From NCBI RefSeq assembly GCF_024199925.1, contig NZ_JANADR010000001.1:2852001-2916000 (forward strand): a stretch of DNA of 64,000 bases, read 5' to 3'. Below, in pieces: positions 43,835 to 53,434 of this stretch. Under the pieces are notes generated by a model that saw nothing but the letters and a program-made list of their open reading frames with translations, had not been told where the DNA came from and did not search any database. Origin of the DNA: Bradyrhizobium sp. CCGUVB1N3 (GTDB lineage Bacteria; Pseudomonadota; Alphaproteobacteria; Rhizobiales; Xanthobacteraceae). Positions within the stretch are counted from its first letter, which is position 1. Each line of letters begins with the position of its first letter. Made by a program: the position numbers and the translations under genes.

Positions 43835-44454
43835 TTAACACTCTCCTTTGTGGCTCGCGCTACAGCCTAGCGCTCCCCGCGAGAAATGTCCGCGTTGTGT
43901 CATTTTCGACGTTTCAGCGGGCATTGTCGGCTGGTTGATGTCCGCTTTAATCTCGAAAGCGGCGAAGCCGGAGAGCCGTTCCTTTGAGGTCAACAACACG
44001 CTCGAACCATATCACTATATTCGCACGCTGTACGAGTTTTCGCGGCCTTTACCACTCGTCGGCGCAAACCTCGCGCGGATCATTTTTGCTGGCGCGATGC
44101 TGCTGACGGCTATCCTGATCGCGGCGACGTCAAAAGGTCCGTTGATTCGTGGGAGCCCGTCGCACTCGCGTGCCGGGCGGAGGAGCCGTCCACAACATTC
44201 TGCCCTGAAAAGCCTGGTGTTTTCGTCCTGACACGCCTTGGCCGTTTCCCGGCCCATTCTCGCCAAAGCCGGGACAAAAACGGGCAGAGGAAGGCGACTG
44301 GCGCGCTTTTGAGGGTGACGGCCCGTAACCCGCCGAGCGCATCCCTGGGGCTTCCAATTGGCTCGCCCGGTTAACAGCGACGCGAGAGCAGACATTCCGG
44401 GACCGCCGCTTTGGGCCCAATCAGCGACATTTCCCCTGTCGATCGCGAGCGCCT
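43835..44454. other. intergenic containing the 170-base repeat
   Basis: Apart from repeat copy B (43901-44055) no gene is visible between the binding protein and the end of the cyclase gene. Confidence 0.5.
43901..44055 (+). repeat. 170-base direct repeat, copy B
   Basis: Matches 37582-37735 in the same orientation. It starts CATTTTCGACG and includes GTCGGCTGGTTGATGTCCGC. It lacks the 15-base tandem seen in copy A. Confidence 0.75.
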
Positions 44455-47400
44455 TCACGTCGCCAGTTCGGCAAGCAACGCTTGGGCCTCTTTCAGATCG
44501 CGCGTGTCGAACCCTTCAGTGAACCAGCCGTAGACCGGAGCAAGTAATTCACGAGCTTGCCGCGGCTCGCCCTGGGAGCGCCAAAGACGGGCGAGGCTCA
44601 TTGCGGCGCGGAGTTCCCAGGATCTGGCCTGTTGTTCGCGGGCGACCGCAAGGGCGCGCTCGAAATAGCGTTCTGACTTCGCAGCGTCGCTATCTGGCGA
44701 GTTGACCGCGACTTCGCCTGCTACGCGATTGACCTCAGCCTCGTACCAGCGTTCATCGGTACTTTCGACCGCCATCATGGCTTCGTGGATACAGCGTTCG
44801 GCATTGTCGAACTGACCGACTTTCAGATAGGCGCTGGCAAGATAGGACAGATCGGTCGGCACCCGTAAGGTCGAACCGGTTGATCGCCAGGCGTCGAGGC
44901 TGGAGCGGATCATGCTGACAGCGTCGACCGCGCCGCCGACTTCAGCTAGGAGGTAGCCTTGCGCTCGAATGCCATTTGCTTTCCAAAAAGACGTGCCCTT
45001 CTCATTCGCCAAGACGACGAGTTCGTCCGCCTGCATTTTTGCTACGGCGTACTTTCCGCACCAAATGTGGGGAAGGATTGCGTAAAATAGGGCCCACATC
45101 AAAGTGGCGGCTTGGCCAAACTCGCGTGCATTCTTTAGACTGTCCTCCACACTTGCGAGCGCCGCATCTGGATAGCCAAGCAACCAAAGACTCCAAGATC
45201 TAAAGCACAGAGCGGCTACCGCAGCATCGATGGAAAAGTGCGTCGCCAGAGAATGGTGCACGGCCGGGTCATAGAGCGCAAGCGCCCGATCGTAGTGTGG
45301 CAAGCTCCCGGCGATGTCTCCCGTGGTCATGAGGGAGACGCCAGTGAGGCGGCTCCCGATCAAGAGTGGAACCGTGGAGGGGCTTTTGTCAGCCAGCGTC
45401 AGGAACTGACGAGCAAGCTCGCGCATCGCCTTACCATTGAAGTTGGCGTAGTGATGGACCCAGAAGCTATAGAGTACCGAGAACAACAAGAGGGGGTCTT
45501 CAGGGTGCTCTCCAAGCATTTCTGCCTGCTGGATTAGCGTGTGTGCCTGTTCCGCCGCAGCCCTGGTCTCTGGCGCCGCGTAACCCCTCACGTGAATAAG
45601 CGGCGTAATAAGCGCCACCTGAAGTTTGATTTGCTCACGGCGCAGCGCGGGCGTACTCGGTAAACTGGCTATCTGGTCGAGCGCGCGGGTGAGTTGCTCA
45701 ATGGCTTCAACCAGGGCGGACTTCTGGAGCGACCGTTCCCCTGCCTTGCCCCACCATTCGAGCGCCGCTTCGGTGAGCCCCGCTTGTGTGAAGTGATGCG
45801 CCAGCAGCTCGGGCGCGGCGGCACAGGTGGTGGCAAAATTATCACGTAGCGCTTCGGCGACGCGTCGGTGCAAAACCTGGCGTCGGCTCTTAAGCAAATT
45901 CTCATAGGCAGCATCCACAATAAGAACATGCTTGAAGCGATATTCAGAGTCCGGCGGCAGGCCTTGCACACGTAGAATGTCGGCCTCGACGAGCCGTTCG
46001 AGCGCCGTCTGAAGCGGCACGTTTTCCGTCCCGGCGACGGCGCGAAGGAGCCGATAGGAAAAGTCGCGCCCGATCACGGCGCCGATCTGCGCCACCTCGC
46101 GCGCTGCGCCCAGCCGGTCGAGCCGCGCGGTCAGCGATTGTTGTAGTGTCGGCGGGATCGCATGGATGTCACCATGCTCGCCGCGCTCCAGTAGAAGTCG
46201 TGTCACTTCCTCAATGAACAGCGGCACACCACCGCTGCGCTCGGTCACGCGGTCCAGCACTTCCTTCGGCAGCGCGTGGTAAGCGGCAAGCTGACCCACC
46301 ATATGGCGGACCTGCGAGCGATCGAGCGGAGCCAAGCTGATTGTGCTGTGATGCGAGCGCGTGCCCCAGGGCGGTCGGAACTCCGGTCGGGCGGTGATGA
46401 GAATGAACAAGGGCGCAAGTGCCCCGCGCTCGGCGATGCCGCGCAACAGCTCGAGCGTGGTAGGATCAGCCCAATGCACATCTTCAAATGCCAGGACCAA
46501 CGGCTGGGTTCGCGCGCCGGCCATTGCCCAATTGGTGAGTGCTGTCAGCTGTCGGCGCCGCAACACCCCTGGCTCCAAGGTGCATGCACGGGTCTGCGGC
46601 ATGGGGATGTCCAATAGGGGCGCCAATAAGGGGGCATTCTCGACCGGGTCAAGCTTCACCAGTTCCAGCGTATTTTCCAGGTCCGCGAGACGTTGCTCGG
46701 CGGGGATGTCGGCGCCGCCGAAGCGCTGGCGGCCCCAATCGGCGATCGGGTGCAGCGGCGTGTTTTGCGAAAGCTGCGAGCAGCTCCATTCTGTCCAAGT
46801 GTGCGGCACCTCGCGCAGCCGGAGATGGAATTCCTCGATCAGGCGGGATTTTCCCAATCCCGGCTCGCCCACGATCATCACCAACTGCCCGTCGCCCTGC
46901 CGCGCCCTCTCCCAGCGCCGCATCAACGTCGCGATCTCTTCCTCGCGCCCCACCAACGGCGTGAGATGGCGCTGTCCCCCGCGGCGCCCGCCACCACTCG
47001 CCCGCACGAGCCGGTATAGCGTCACCGGCTCCCGCACGCCTTTAAGTTCATGGCTGCCGCGTTCCTCAACGACGAACAGACCGGCGACCTGGTGCTGCAC
47101 CCGCGCCGTCATTACTACCGTACCTGGCTCCGCTAGCGCCTGCACCCGCGCCGCAATGTTAGGCGCATCACCGTAAATCTCACCCGCCGCATCGACCACG
47201 ACCGCGCCAGTTTCAATGCCGATACGCGCGTTAAGCGCAGGCTTGCCAGCAGCAGTATTCTTGCGGTTCACCTCGGCGAGCCCGCGTTGGATCGAGAGCG
47301 CAGCCCGCGCCGCGCGTTCGGCATCGTTCTCTTGCGCTACCGGATAACCGAACAGCACCATGAGCCCGTCGCCCAACTTTCTGGCGATATGGCCGCCCAT

Positions 47401-47838
47401 CTCGATCGCCGCGGCGCAAGCGGCATCGAGATAAGCGCAGACGAGGTCGCGCCACTCCTCGGCATCGAGCTGCGCGCAAATGCTGGTCGAACCGACGAGA
47501 TCGCAGAACATCACCGTGACATAGCGGCGCTCGCCGCGGACTTCAGCCGCGGCGGCGCTCGGCAGCGGTGTTGCGGTCGGGATCGGCTCTGACGCCACCG
47601 GTGTACAGCGCGGCGCTGCCATCATCTTGGCGCGCGCAGCTGGTGCGTTTTTCTTAATACCGTCGATGTCAGCAATCGCGCGCAACATTTTTCGGCGATC
47701 GCCAAGGACGACACCAATATCTTTAAGGTCCTGATCAGTCAGTTCGCGAAGGACGGAGAAATCAACGCGGTTTTCAGCAAAACGCTGAGCATACTCGGAC
47801 ATACCGAGCTTTTCGAGCCAGTCGGCAATTTGCTGCAT
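44455..47838 (-). CDS. SAM domain, adenylate cyclase, AAA ATPase and TPR protein
   Basis: 1127 residues. Residues 1-60 form a SAM domain (WLEKLGMSEYAQRFAENRVD). Residues 105-285 form a class III nucleotide cyclase (VTVMFCDLVGSTSICAQLD with the metal aspartate, RKLGDGLMVLFGYP). Residues 300-560 form an AAA/STAND ATPase with Walker A VGEPGLGKSRLIEE. The rest, to the end, is TPR-like helical repeats. Such proteins are cytosolic signalling proteins, abundant in rhizobia. Stand-alone gene; the stimulus is unknown. Confidence 0.88.
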   Translation of the reverse strand: MQQIADWLEKLGMSEYAQRFAENRVDFSVLRELTDQDLKDIGVVLGDRRKMLRAIADIDGIKKNAPAARAKMMAAPRCTPVASEPIPTATPLPSAAAAEVRGERRYVTVMFCDLVGSTSICAQLDAEEWRDLVCAYLDAACAAAIEMGGHIARKLGDGLMVLFGYPVAQENDAERAARAALSIQRGLAEVNRKNTAAGKPALNARIGIETGAVVVDAAGEIYGDAPNIAARVQALAEPGTVVMTARVQHQVAGLFVVEERGSHELKGVREPVTLYRLVRASGGGRRGGQRHLTPLVGREEEIATLMRRWERARQGDGQLVMIVGEPGLGKSRLIEEFHLRLREVPHTWTEWSCSQLSQNTPLHPIADWGRQRFGGADIPAEQRLADLENTLELVKLDPVENAPLLAPLLDIPMPQTRACTLEPGVLRRRQLTALTNWAMAGARTQPLVLAFEDVHWADPTTLELLRGIAERGALAPLFILITARPEFRPPWGTRSHHSTISLAPLDRSQVRHMVGQLAAYHALPKEVLDRVTERSGGVPLFIEEVTRLLLERGEHGDIHAIPPTLQQSLTARLDRLGAAREVAQIGAVIGRDFSYRLLRAVAGTENVPLQTALERLVEADILRVQGLPPDSEYRFKHVLIVDAAYENLLKSRRQVLHRRVAEALRDNFATTCAAAPELLAHHFTQAGLTEAALEWWGKAGERSLQKSALVEAIEQLTRALDQIASLPSTPALRREQIKLQVALITPLIHVRGYAAPETRAAAEQAHTLIQQAEMLGEHPEDPLLLFSVLYSFWVHHYANFNGKAMRELARQFLTLADKSPSTVPLLIGSRLTGVSLMTTGDIAGSLPHYDRALALYDPAVHHSLATHFSIDAAVAALCFRSWSLWLLGYPDAALASVEDSLKNAREFGQAATLMWALFYAILPHIWCGKYAVAKMQADELVVLANEKGTSFWKANGIRAQGYLLAEVGGAVDAVSMIRSSLDAWRSTGSTLRVPTDLSYLASAYLKVGQFDNAERCIHEAMMAVESTDERWYEAEVNRVAGEVAVNSPDSDAAKSERYFERALAVAREQQARSWELRAAMSLARLWRSQGEPRQARELLAPVYGWFTEGFDTRDLKEAQALLAELAT

Positions 47839-47935
47839 CGCGGCCCCCGACCTGACGCTATCCCGGGTTGAACCGACGAAAGTCTACCACACGCGGCGAA
47901 CCTGTTGCAGTGCTCGCAGGGGGTACATGTCCGGG

Positions 47936-48082
47936 TCAGTGATGTGTGCGAGCGATATGCATCAGAAACTTGACCGCCACGTACACGAGAATTGCGCCGA
48001 TGCCCCATGACGACCACACCGGCGTTTTGCGTTCTGGCTCTACGCCGTTCTCGCGTAGCGACTTTTCATTGTCGTCACTCAT
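47936..48082 (-). CDS. small single-pass membrane protein
   Basis: 48 residues (MSDDNEKSLRENGVEPERKT) with an acidic N-terminus and one membrane helix (WGIGAILVYVAVKFLMHIA). An ATG at 48088 adds two residues. It lies 113 bases downstream of the immunity protein gene and shares its strand. Unknown function. Confidence 0.5.
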   Translation of the reverse strand: MSDDNEKSLRENGVEPERKTPVWSSWGIGAILVYVAVKFLMHIARTHH

Positions 48083-48195
48083 GATCATCCCCCAGGAGGG
48101 ACGGCAGCAAGCGCCGCCCCTGGTGGTATCAGTTGCAGGTGCAGACCGTGATGTAGCCGCCCGAACCGTTCGGCACTTGTTTAGAAGAGCGTAGC

Positions 48196-48465
48196 TCATG
48201 TGATCCTCCGCTTCACCGCTGTAGCCGCCCAGACCAGGGAGGCGATCCAGCCGCAGAACGTCCAGCCCAAAAAGAGATTGAGCAGAAAGATCGCCAGCGT
48301 GTTGCGATGCCGCCGCCCAAGCGCGATCAGCGTCGGAAAGAAGTAGCAGCCGATCAGGATGGCCAGGACGATCAGGCCCATGAACGGGTCGCCGCCGCTG
48401 CTGCTGTCCCCGGCAAAAGCCGGGGTCGCCGCAAGCAGCGCAGTTATCGTGAGTGGTAGTCTCAT
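48196..48465 (-). CDS. superinfection immunity protein (T4 Imm-like)
   Basis: 89 residues with a signal-like segment (LPLTITALLAATPAFAGD) and two further hydrophobic helices (GLIVLAILIGCYFFPTLIAL and NTLAIFLLNLFLGWTFCGWI). The stretch ALGRRHRNTLAIFLLNLFLG followed by GWIASLVWA is the signature of the Imm superinfection family, which in T4 blocks DNA injection by related phages at the inner membrane. The start overlaps the preceding stop (ATGA at 48462-48465). Confidence 0.85.
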   Translation of the reverse strand: MRLPLTITALLAATPAFAGDSSSGGDPFMGLIVLAILIGCYFFPTLIALGRRHRNTLAIFLLNLFLGWTFCGWIASLVWAATAVKRRIT

Positions 48466-48581
48466 TTCCGTTTGCTCCATTTTGCTTTGATGAAGCTGGC
48501 GAAGTGCCAGCCAGCCTGTGCTGCTGCGATGGCGATCATGAAACTGACCACCATCGCGGCAGTGAATTCGTCGGGGATCAC
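48462..48581 (-). CDS. 39-residue membrane protein
   Basis: A GTG start at 48581 gives MIPDEFTAAMVVSFMIAIAA and a basic tail (KAKWSKRK). One membrane helix. It is coupled to the immunity gene by an ATGA overlap, so both are likely made together and may interact. Confidence 0.5.
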   Translation of the reverse strand: MIPDEFTAAMVVSFMIAIAAAQAGWHFASFIKAKWSKRK

Positions 48582-48592
48582 GCTGGCGCGCC

Positions 48593-48874
48593 TTACGCCA
48601 GCTTGTATGAGGTGACGCCGTCCTCGCGGGACCGCTCGACCTTCGCACCGCCAGGCAGGCGGGTGACCGCGGCGCGCAGCGTGTGCGCCTGCCAGCCGAG
48701 CTTCGAGCACAAGGCCTCGACCGTCGCGCCGCTCTTGAGCAGCGTCATCAACTGCTCGGTCTTGGTGCCCGCCTTCGGCGCGCCAGACTTGGCGGCCGTC
48801 TTCTTGGCGCTGGACTTCTTGGCGACCGCCTTCTTAGCGGGAGCCTCCTTCGCCGTTTTCTTCTTCGTAGCCAT
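48593..48874 (-). CDS. DUF3489 protein with lysine/alanine-rich tail
   Basis: 93 residues. The first 40 are an alanine-lysine histone H1-like stretch (AKEAPAKKAVAKKSSAKKTA). The rest is the DUF3489 winged-helix-like fold (LLKSGATVEALCSKLGWQAH then TLRAAVTRL). This looks like a nucleoid-type DNA-binding protein. It is in the phage immunity cluster. Confidence 0.75.
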   Translation of the reverse strand: MATKKKTAKEAPAKKAVAKKSSAKKTAAKSGAPKAGTKTEQLMTLLKSGATVEALCSKLGWQAHTLRAAVTRLPGGAKVERSREDGVTSYKLA

Positions 48875-48984
48875 TTCAACTTCTCTTGTTTTGCGGCGAC
48901 CGGAATGGTCGCCCCGTACTGCCCCGAGCCCAGAGCCCCTTTCGGGTGCTGGGCGTGTGGGCAGCCAGGAGGCTGCGGCTTCGG

Positions 48985-49194
48985 TTATCGCGCGAGCTTC
49001 ACGCTCTTGGCCCAAGTGTTCAGGGCCTTGATCCAAGCGTCGTATTGGACCTGCGTCGCCTTGCCGGAAAGCAGGGCCTTGTCGGCGCGATCCATCAGGC
49101 GTTCGATGATGCGCTCCAGCCGGTCTTCGGTTGGCTTGTCGGTATCGCAAGCCGGAAAGATCGACAGGTGCATGCCGTAAGGCGAGTCAAGCAT
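48985..49194 (-). CDS. small phage-type helical protein
   Basis: 69 residues from ATG 49194 (MLDSPYGMHLSIFPACDTDK). RLERIIERLMDRADKALLSG forms a helical pair. It is the first gene of the leftward immunity cluster. Unknown function. Confidence 0.5.
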   Translation of the reverse strand: MLDSPYGMHLSIFPACDTDKPTEDRLERIIERLMDRADKALLSGKATQVQYDAWIKALNTWAKSVKLAR

Positions 49195-50071
49195 TCGGTT
49201 TCTCTTTCGTGGTTTCGCGCCTGGCGTTGTGCGCCGCGCCGTTTCGTTGCCCGTACATCGCTCTGCTGCGCGCCGACATCCAGTCGAACCGTAGCCATGG
49301 CATTGCGAAGGTGCTGCAGAAGCAGCAATGGAAGTGCTGGCAGCGTTTTCCATTCCCGAAGGGATTGCCTGCCTGGACCGTAAGCCCCAGGACTACGGGC
49401 CCGACCGGTTAGGCATTCCCTGGGCCACAGGCGGCCCGTGCGGCGCGCTGCCCCATCAAGGCGGAACGAGCGCGCGTGTGGCCAAGCGTGCGGCTCGGCA
49501 GAGTCGTTCGGAACTAGGCGGCAGTCGGCGGAACCAGGCAGCGCCCCAGGGTTCCGGCTCAATAGACGAACATTCCCCATTCGGTCAGCCCGGTTCCAAG
49601 GGGACCCGCGCAGCGCCTGATAGCAAGGACCGCGAACGCTCGACTTCCGAAAAGCAGTACCGGTGCCGCGCCGAAACTCGCCCTAACCAATTGAAGTCTG
49701 CGGGGAATGTCTTTCTCCGGGCGGGGGGGGCGGCACCGGAAATCCTAAAGAAACCCATTTCCGAGCGCGGCGGCGCTCCAATTTTAGCGGCCGCTCTTCC
49801 GAAAATTCGGGAAAGAAAAACATTCTTTCGGCCAAAAAGCTTTAGGTTTTCAATGGATGGTGGCAGATCGAGAAATGGCATGGACCAACTTAGCGGGTCC
49901 CTAGGATCGGCTAAGTGGGTTCCTTTAAGTCGAAATTGTCAGCGGTATTGTCTGCGCCTCGTTCTGGAACCAAGGATCGTGACAATCATGCAATTTCGGA
50001 GCCATTGAGTGTATGGGGAAGGCGGGGATAGTCTTGGCTCGCCCTTCCCAGTCCTGCTTGCGGCGGAGCGT
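49195..50071. other. long intergenic region, nothing recognised
   Basis: About 880 bases with no convincing gene. The stretch 49780-49850 is locally AT-rich and contains short inverted motifs (TTCC/GGAA around a run of A and T). A promoter for the leftward cluster should lie near 49200. No repeat matching other parts is seen. Confidence 0.45.
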
Positions 50072-50529
50072 TCACAGCCAATCGCGGTTCTTGACGAAAA
50101 GCTCGTCGAGCTCAAGATCAAAGAAGCCAATTTCCGCACGCTCTGGGGTTGAAGGATCATTCAAGTGTAGCGTCAATTCGTTCACGCCGGTCAGTACCAC
50201 TACATGCTTATCCTCCTCTGCTAGAGTTACCGCAGCCCAGATCGGCCCTCGCCTCTGCAACGTCTCGGCGATAAAATCGCGCGTAAATCCGCCAGATGGC
50301 TTTACGAGCCTCTCCAATCCTTCGATCGAAGCCAAATAATGAAAACAGTCTCGGTCGAGGCCTGCGTCGTCCCGCCAAAGCGCGGGCAAACCCAGGCGGG
50401 GCCCCGGGCGAAAGTAATAGGACACCATACAAGCGGAAGCAAGAGCTGGCTCCGCAAATTCGGACAGTAGCTTGAGTGGATTTTCTGCCTGAGAGCGGCG
50501 AGGCTTCTTGCCGCGAATCAGGAGCGAAG

Positions 50530-50835
50530 ATGACGAAGAGGAGTCGCCGGACGCATTCTCCGGCATTCAAGGCAAAGGTGGCTTTGGCGGCCGTGAAGGG
50601 GGAGAAGACGTTGGCCGAGCTGGCGCAATTGTTTGATGTCCATCCGAACCAGATCACGACCTGGAAGACCCAACTCCTGGAAGGCGCCGCCGGAGTGTTT
50701 GGGCAGGACAACGGACCGGCCGAGGCGCCGGTCGATTTGAAGGCGTTACATGCCAAGATCGGCGAGCTTGCGTTGGAGAACGATTTTTTGTCCGGCGCGC
50801 TCACCAAGGCGGGCCTGCTGAGCGCAAAGCGATGA
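50530..50835 (+). CDS. IS3 transposase OrfA
   Basis: 101 residues with the helix-turn-helix of OrfA (RRTHSPAFKAKVALAAVKGE then LAELAQLFDVHPNQITTWK) and a leucine-zipper-like end. It precedes OrfB with an ATGA overlap, through which ribosomes normally shift to make the fused transposase. Confidence 0.9.
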   Translation: MTKRSRRTHSPAFKAKVALAAVKGEKTLAELAQLFDVHPNQITTWKTQLLEGAAGVFGQDNGPAEAPVDLKALHAKIGELALENDFLSGALTKAGLLSAKR

Positions 50836-51659
50836 TCGACCGCGACCATGATCTGTCTGTCGTGCGCCAGGCGAAGGTCCTGAACCTTGCCCGCAGTACG
50901 GTTTACTATGAACCTCGGCCGGTTTCGGCCGAGGACCTTGTCTTGATGCGCCGGCTCGATGAGCTGCACCTCGATTATCCCTTCGCAGGGGCGCGCATGC
51001 TGCGATCGCTGTTGCAGCGTGAGGGCATGCAGATTGGCCGCCGCCACGTCGCGACGCTGATGAAGCGCATGGGGATCGAGGCGATCTATCGCCGTCCGAA
51101 CACGAGCAAGCCCGCACCGGGCCACAAGATCTACCCGTACCTATTGCGCGGATTGAAGATCGAGCGGCCGAACCAGGTCTGGGCAATGGACATCAGCTAC
51201 ATTCCGATGCGACGTGGATTCGTCTACCTCGCGGCGGTCGTCGATGTGTTCAGCCGACGGGTGTTGGTCCATCGCGTATCGATCACGATGGAGACGATAT
51301 TCTGCGTCGAAGCGCTCCAGGAGGCGTTGGCGAAGCACGGCAGGCCCGAGATCTTCAACACGGATCAGGGTAGCCAGTTCACCAGCCTCGACTTCACCGG
51401 CGTGCTGCTGGACGCGAACATCGCCATCAGCATGGACGGCAAGGGTGCCTGGCGCGACAACGTGTTCGTCGAGCGGCTGTGGCGCACTGTCAAATACGAG
51501 GAAGTCTATCTGCGTGCTTACGACAGCGTGCTCGAGGCGCGAGCATCGATTTCCAAATATCTGGCGTTCTACAACCGAGGACGTCCTCACTCGAGCCTTG
51601 ACGAACGCACGCCCGACGAGGCTTACTTCGGCGCGCAAACGATGGTGACGGCCGCATGA
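50832..51659 (+). CDS. IS3 transposase OrfB (DDE)
   Basis: 275 residues of the rve integrase domain. VWAMDISYIPMRRGFVYLAA gives the first aspartate, IFNTDQGSQFTSLDFTGVLL the second, and RDNVFVERLWRTVKYEEVYL the glutamate. All three acidic residues are present, so the protein looks active. Confidence 0.92.
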   Translation: MIDRDHDLSVVRQAKVLNLARSTVYYEPRPVSAEDLVLMRRLDELHLDYPFAGARMLRSLLQREGMQIGRRHVATLMKRMGIEAIYRRPNTSKPAPGHKIYPYLLRGLKIERPNQVWAMDISYIPMRRGFVYLAAVVDVFSRRVLVHRVSITMETIFCVEALQEALAKHGRPEIFNTDQGSQFTSLDFTGVLLDANIAISMDGKGAWRDNVFVERLWRTVKYEEVYLRAYDSVLEARASISKYLAFYNRGRPHSSLDERTPDEAYFGAQTMVTAA

Positions 51660-52007
51660 TCGTCGCCAACGATTTTGCTGCGGCTCTGGTCGGGCTTACG
51701 CCCTCCCGACGCCACAGCAAAATCGTAAAGCCCCGCCTTCAGCATAACCCGGCAGGAATCCACTTAATTTTCGCGGGGCGCTGTCCAAACAACCGGGGCC
51801 AGCTCTGCATACCAACAAGCCCAACTCCCCCACGGCCGCATAATTCCGTGGTGATCTCGTCGCATGATCGGTTGACCATCATAGCCATGCTCTTGGCCGA
51901 CAAGCGGAACCCTCAATTGTATGTTCACTGTGAGAGCTCCATGAGTTTAAGGGGAGCCGAGCAAATAGCGCGCCAAGCGCCCGCGAACAACTACGAGAAA
52001 AAATAGT

Positions 52008-52062
52008 CTCTCGAGGGCGCGGAGAACTGGGCCTGCATCGCTTCGCTGATCGAGACCTGCCT
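52008..52062 (+). pseudogene. IS66 transposase C-terminal scrap
   Basis: The plus strand encodes GAENWACIASLIETC, which matches the C-terminal region of the IS66 transposase TnpC. The sequence then breaks off just before the group II intron remnant. Only about 55 bases remain. Confidence 0.55.
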
Positions 52063-52063
52063 A

Positions 52064-52100
52064 TGCCGATTGCGGCATAGACAGGTTTATGCCGCCCGCC
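52064..52100. repeat. short hairpin beside the IS66 scrap
   Basis: CTATGCCGATTGCGGCATAG forms a seven- to eight-pair hairpin, and TATGCCG recurs just downstream. It lies at the junction between the IS66 scrap and the intron end. Confidence 0.5.
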
Positions 52101-52119
52101 TCACCGCAACGGACGATCG

Positions 52120-53252
52120 GCTACGGTCGAGTCGCCCGGGGGAATTTCACCCCCAGGCGCTCACGAATCCGGACGTGAAGCTCGCGCTTCATCCGGCTTC
52201 TATCATCCAGCCGTTGGTCTGATGCCGACTTTCCACAGATACAGCAGGCTTGGCGCTCGTTTTGCGAGACGTCCTAGCCAGTATATGGCCGCAGTTTTCC
52301 GGCGCTTGAACCTTTTATATTTCCCCATCACCCACCGGGTGAGCACCATGTTGACGTGACGAAGGACGTTGACGCACTCCGAGCGGTAATACCGCCCGTA
52401 GTAGTTCAGCCATCCTCTCGCGACAGGGTCGATCAGTTTGGCTAGGTCTTCCAGCGTTTGGTTGCTCCTGCTTGTCACCCGCCATTCGCGGATAGCCTGC
52501 CGGATTCCCTTGGCTGCCTTGCGGCTGATGGCCGGTGCGAAGCTGACAAACTTCTCACCCTTGCTGTCCCGAGCTTTGCGCGGCCGGAACGTGTAGCCGA
52601 GGAAGTCGAACGTGATTTGCTCGTACCCCCGCTCCGATTGTTGTCCTTGCAGTAGACGATCCGGGTTTTCTCCGGGTGGAGTTCCAGACCGCACTCGGCA
52701 AGGCGATTACGGATCGCTCCCAGTACCGCTTTGGCCTCCTCCTCACTCCTGCACCCCTCAGCGGTGCTGCCGCTTTCAGGTTCTCCCTTGGCATCACAAC
52801 CCAGGTTCCCACGTTCCGTGTAAGAGCCTGCCATCAGGATCGCGCCGCCTCTACACCGGTCGTCACCCATCCGGTAACCAGGCTCCCGATAGGCTTGCTC
52901 CCAAGGAAGGGTTGAACCCTTGGTTTCGACAACGTCTGTACTGGTTTTCGATGCTTCATCGGCGGTTCGCTTCCGCTCGCCTTCCTGAGGCTTACCTGAC
53001 GGGCTTGCGCCCGCCTGTTCCAACAACGCTCACCACCTCGACCGTTGTGTCGAAGCAGCTTGTGGTGGTTTGGACTCTGATCCTGCAATCCGAGCCCGAG
53101 GAGCCTACCCTCATCTCTTGCACAGCAAGGCTGCTTGAAGGTTTTAGGTCGATCTTCCTCCTTCTTCGCGCCGTCGTGGCGCACCAACCCCGACCAGCTC
53201 CGCCGATCGTCCGTTGCTCCACCCGCACCATCGGCCGGCCCAGATCGCGCAC
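52120..53252 (-). ncRNA. group II intron remnant (both ends visible, centre deleted)
   Basis: Read on the minus strand, the 3' end has domain V at 52165-52200, with the core GCCGGATG and CACGTCCGG, followed by the domain VI hairpin to about 52120. A start of the GTGCG type lies at 53252. The element is about 1.1 kb, whereas complete group II introns with a reverse transcriptase are over 2 kb, so the middle has been lost. Ends are approximate. Confidence 0.65.
52203..53026 (-). pseudogene. group II intron reverse transcriptase, internally deleted and frameshifted
   Basis: The frame to 52475 includes VLGAIRNRLAECGLELHPEK followed by TRIVYCKD, the start of the RT thumb region. It then shifts to the frame ending at 52203, which encodes FDFLGYTFRPRKARDSKGE and the maturase part WLNYYGRYYRSECVNVLRHV. 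The catalytic palm with the YADD box is missing, and a frameshift falls near 52650. The protein is not functional. Confidence 0.75.
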
Positions 53253-53434
53253 GCATATTGCAGCAGAGCTTTGAGGCTGCGTATGAAGCTTTTTCGGGAG
53301 CGGTGCACGTGGGGTATACTCAGCCATACAAAGGTATAACCGCTCAATAGCGGTGGATAGAACGGTGCGAAAGGGAAATCTTAATTTAGATTCGATACGA
53401 CCACTTATGTCGGGTGCAATCGGCGGTTGGAATT

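Larger units (their letters stand above)
50473..51766 (+). mobile_element. IS3-family insertion sequence
   Basis: 1294 bases with matching ends: TGAGTGGATTTTCTGCC on the left and, as reverse complement, TAAGTGGATTCCTGCC on the right. It encodes the usual two overlapping transposase frames. No target duplication is obvious. It interrupts the papain-like gene. Confidence 0.85.
50072..51928 (-). pseudogene. papain-like (AvrRpt2-type) cysteine protease, cut by IS3
   Basis: The 3' part (50072-50472) encodes KLLSEFAEPALASACMVSYY, ERLVKPSGGFTRDFIAETLQ, then PIWAAVTLAEEDKHVVVLTG with the catalytic histidine and LHLNDPSTP. The 5' part lies beyond the IS3 element (51767-51928), beginning at a GTG with MNIQLRVPLVGQE and continuing after a frameshift as AMMVNRSCDEITTELCGRGG. 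This is the order in AvrRpt2-like proteases, where the catalytic cysteine should be near the start. I do not see it, so the gene is dead. Confidence 0.6.

Noticed and set aside
48083..48199. Extension of the 48-residue membrane protein to 48199
   Set aside because: The extra 37 residues lack coding character and an internal ATG fits the operon spacing better.
49328..50008. 227-codon plus-strand frame in the 49-50 kb gap
   Set aside because: Low-complexity translation, no domain, no ribosome site.
51656..52006. Plus-strand frame after IS3
   Set aside because: It crosses the end of IS3 and the opposite strand fits the start of the papain-like gene better.
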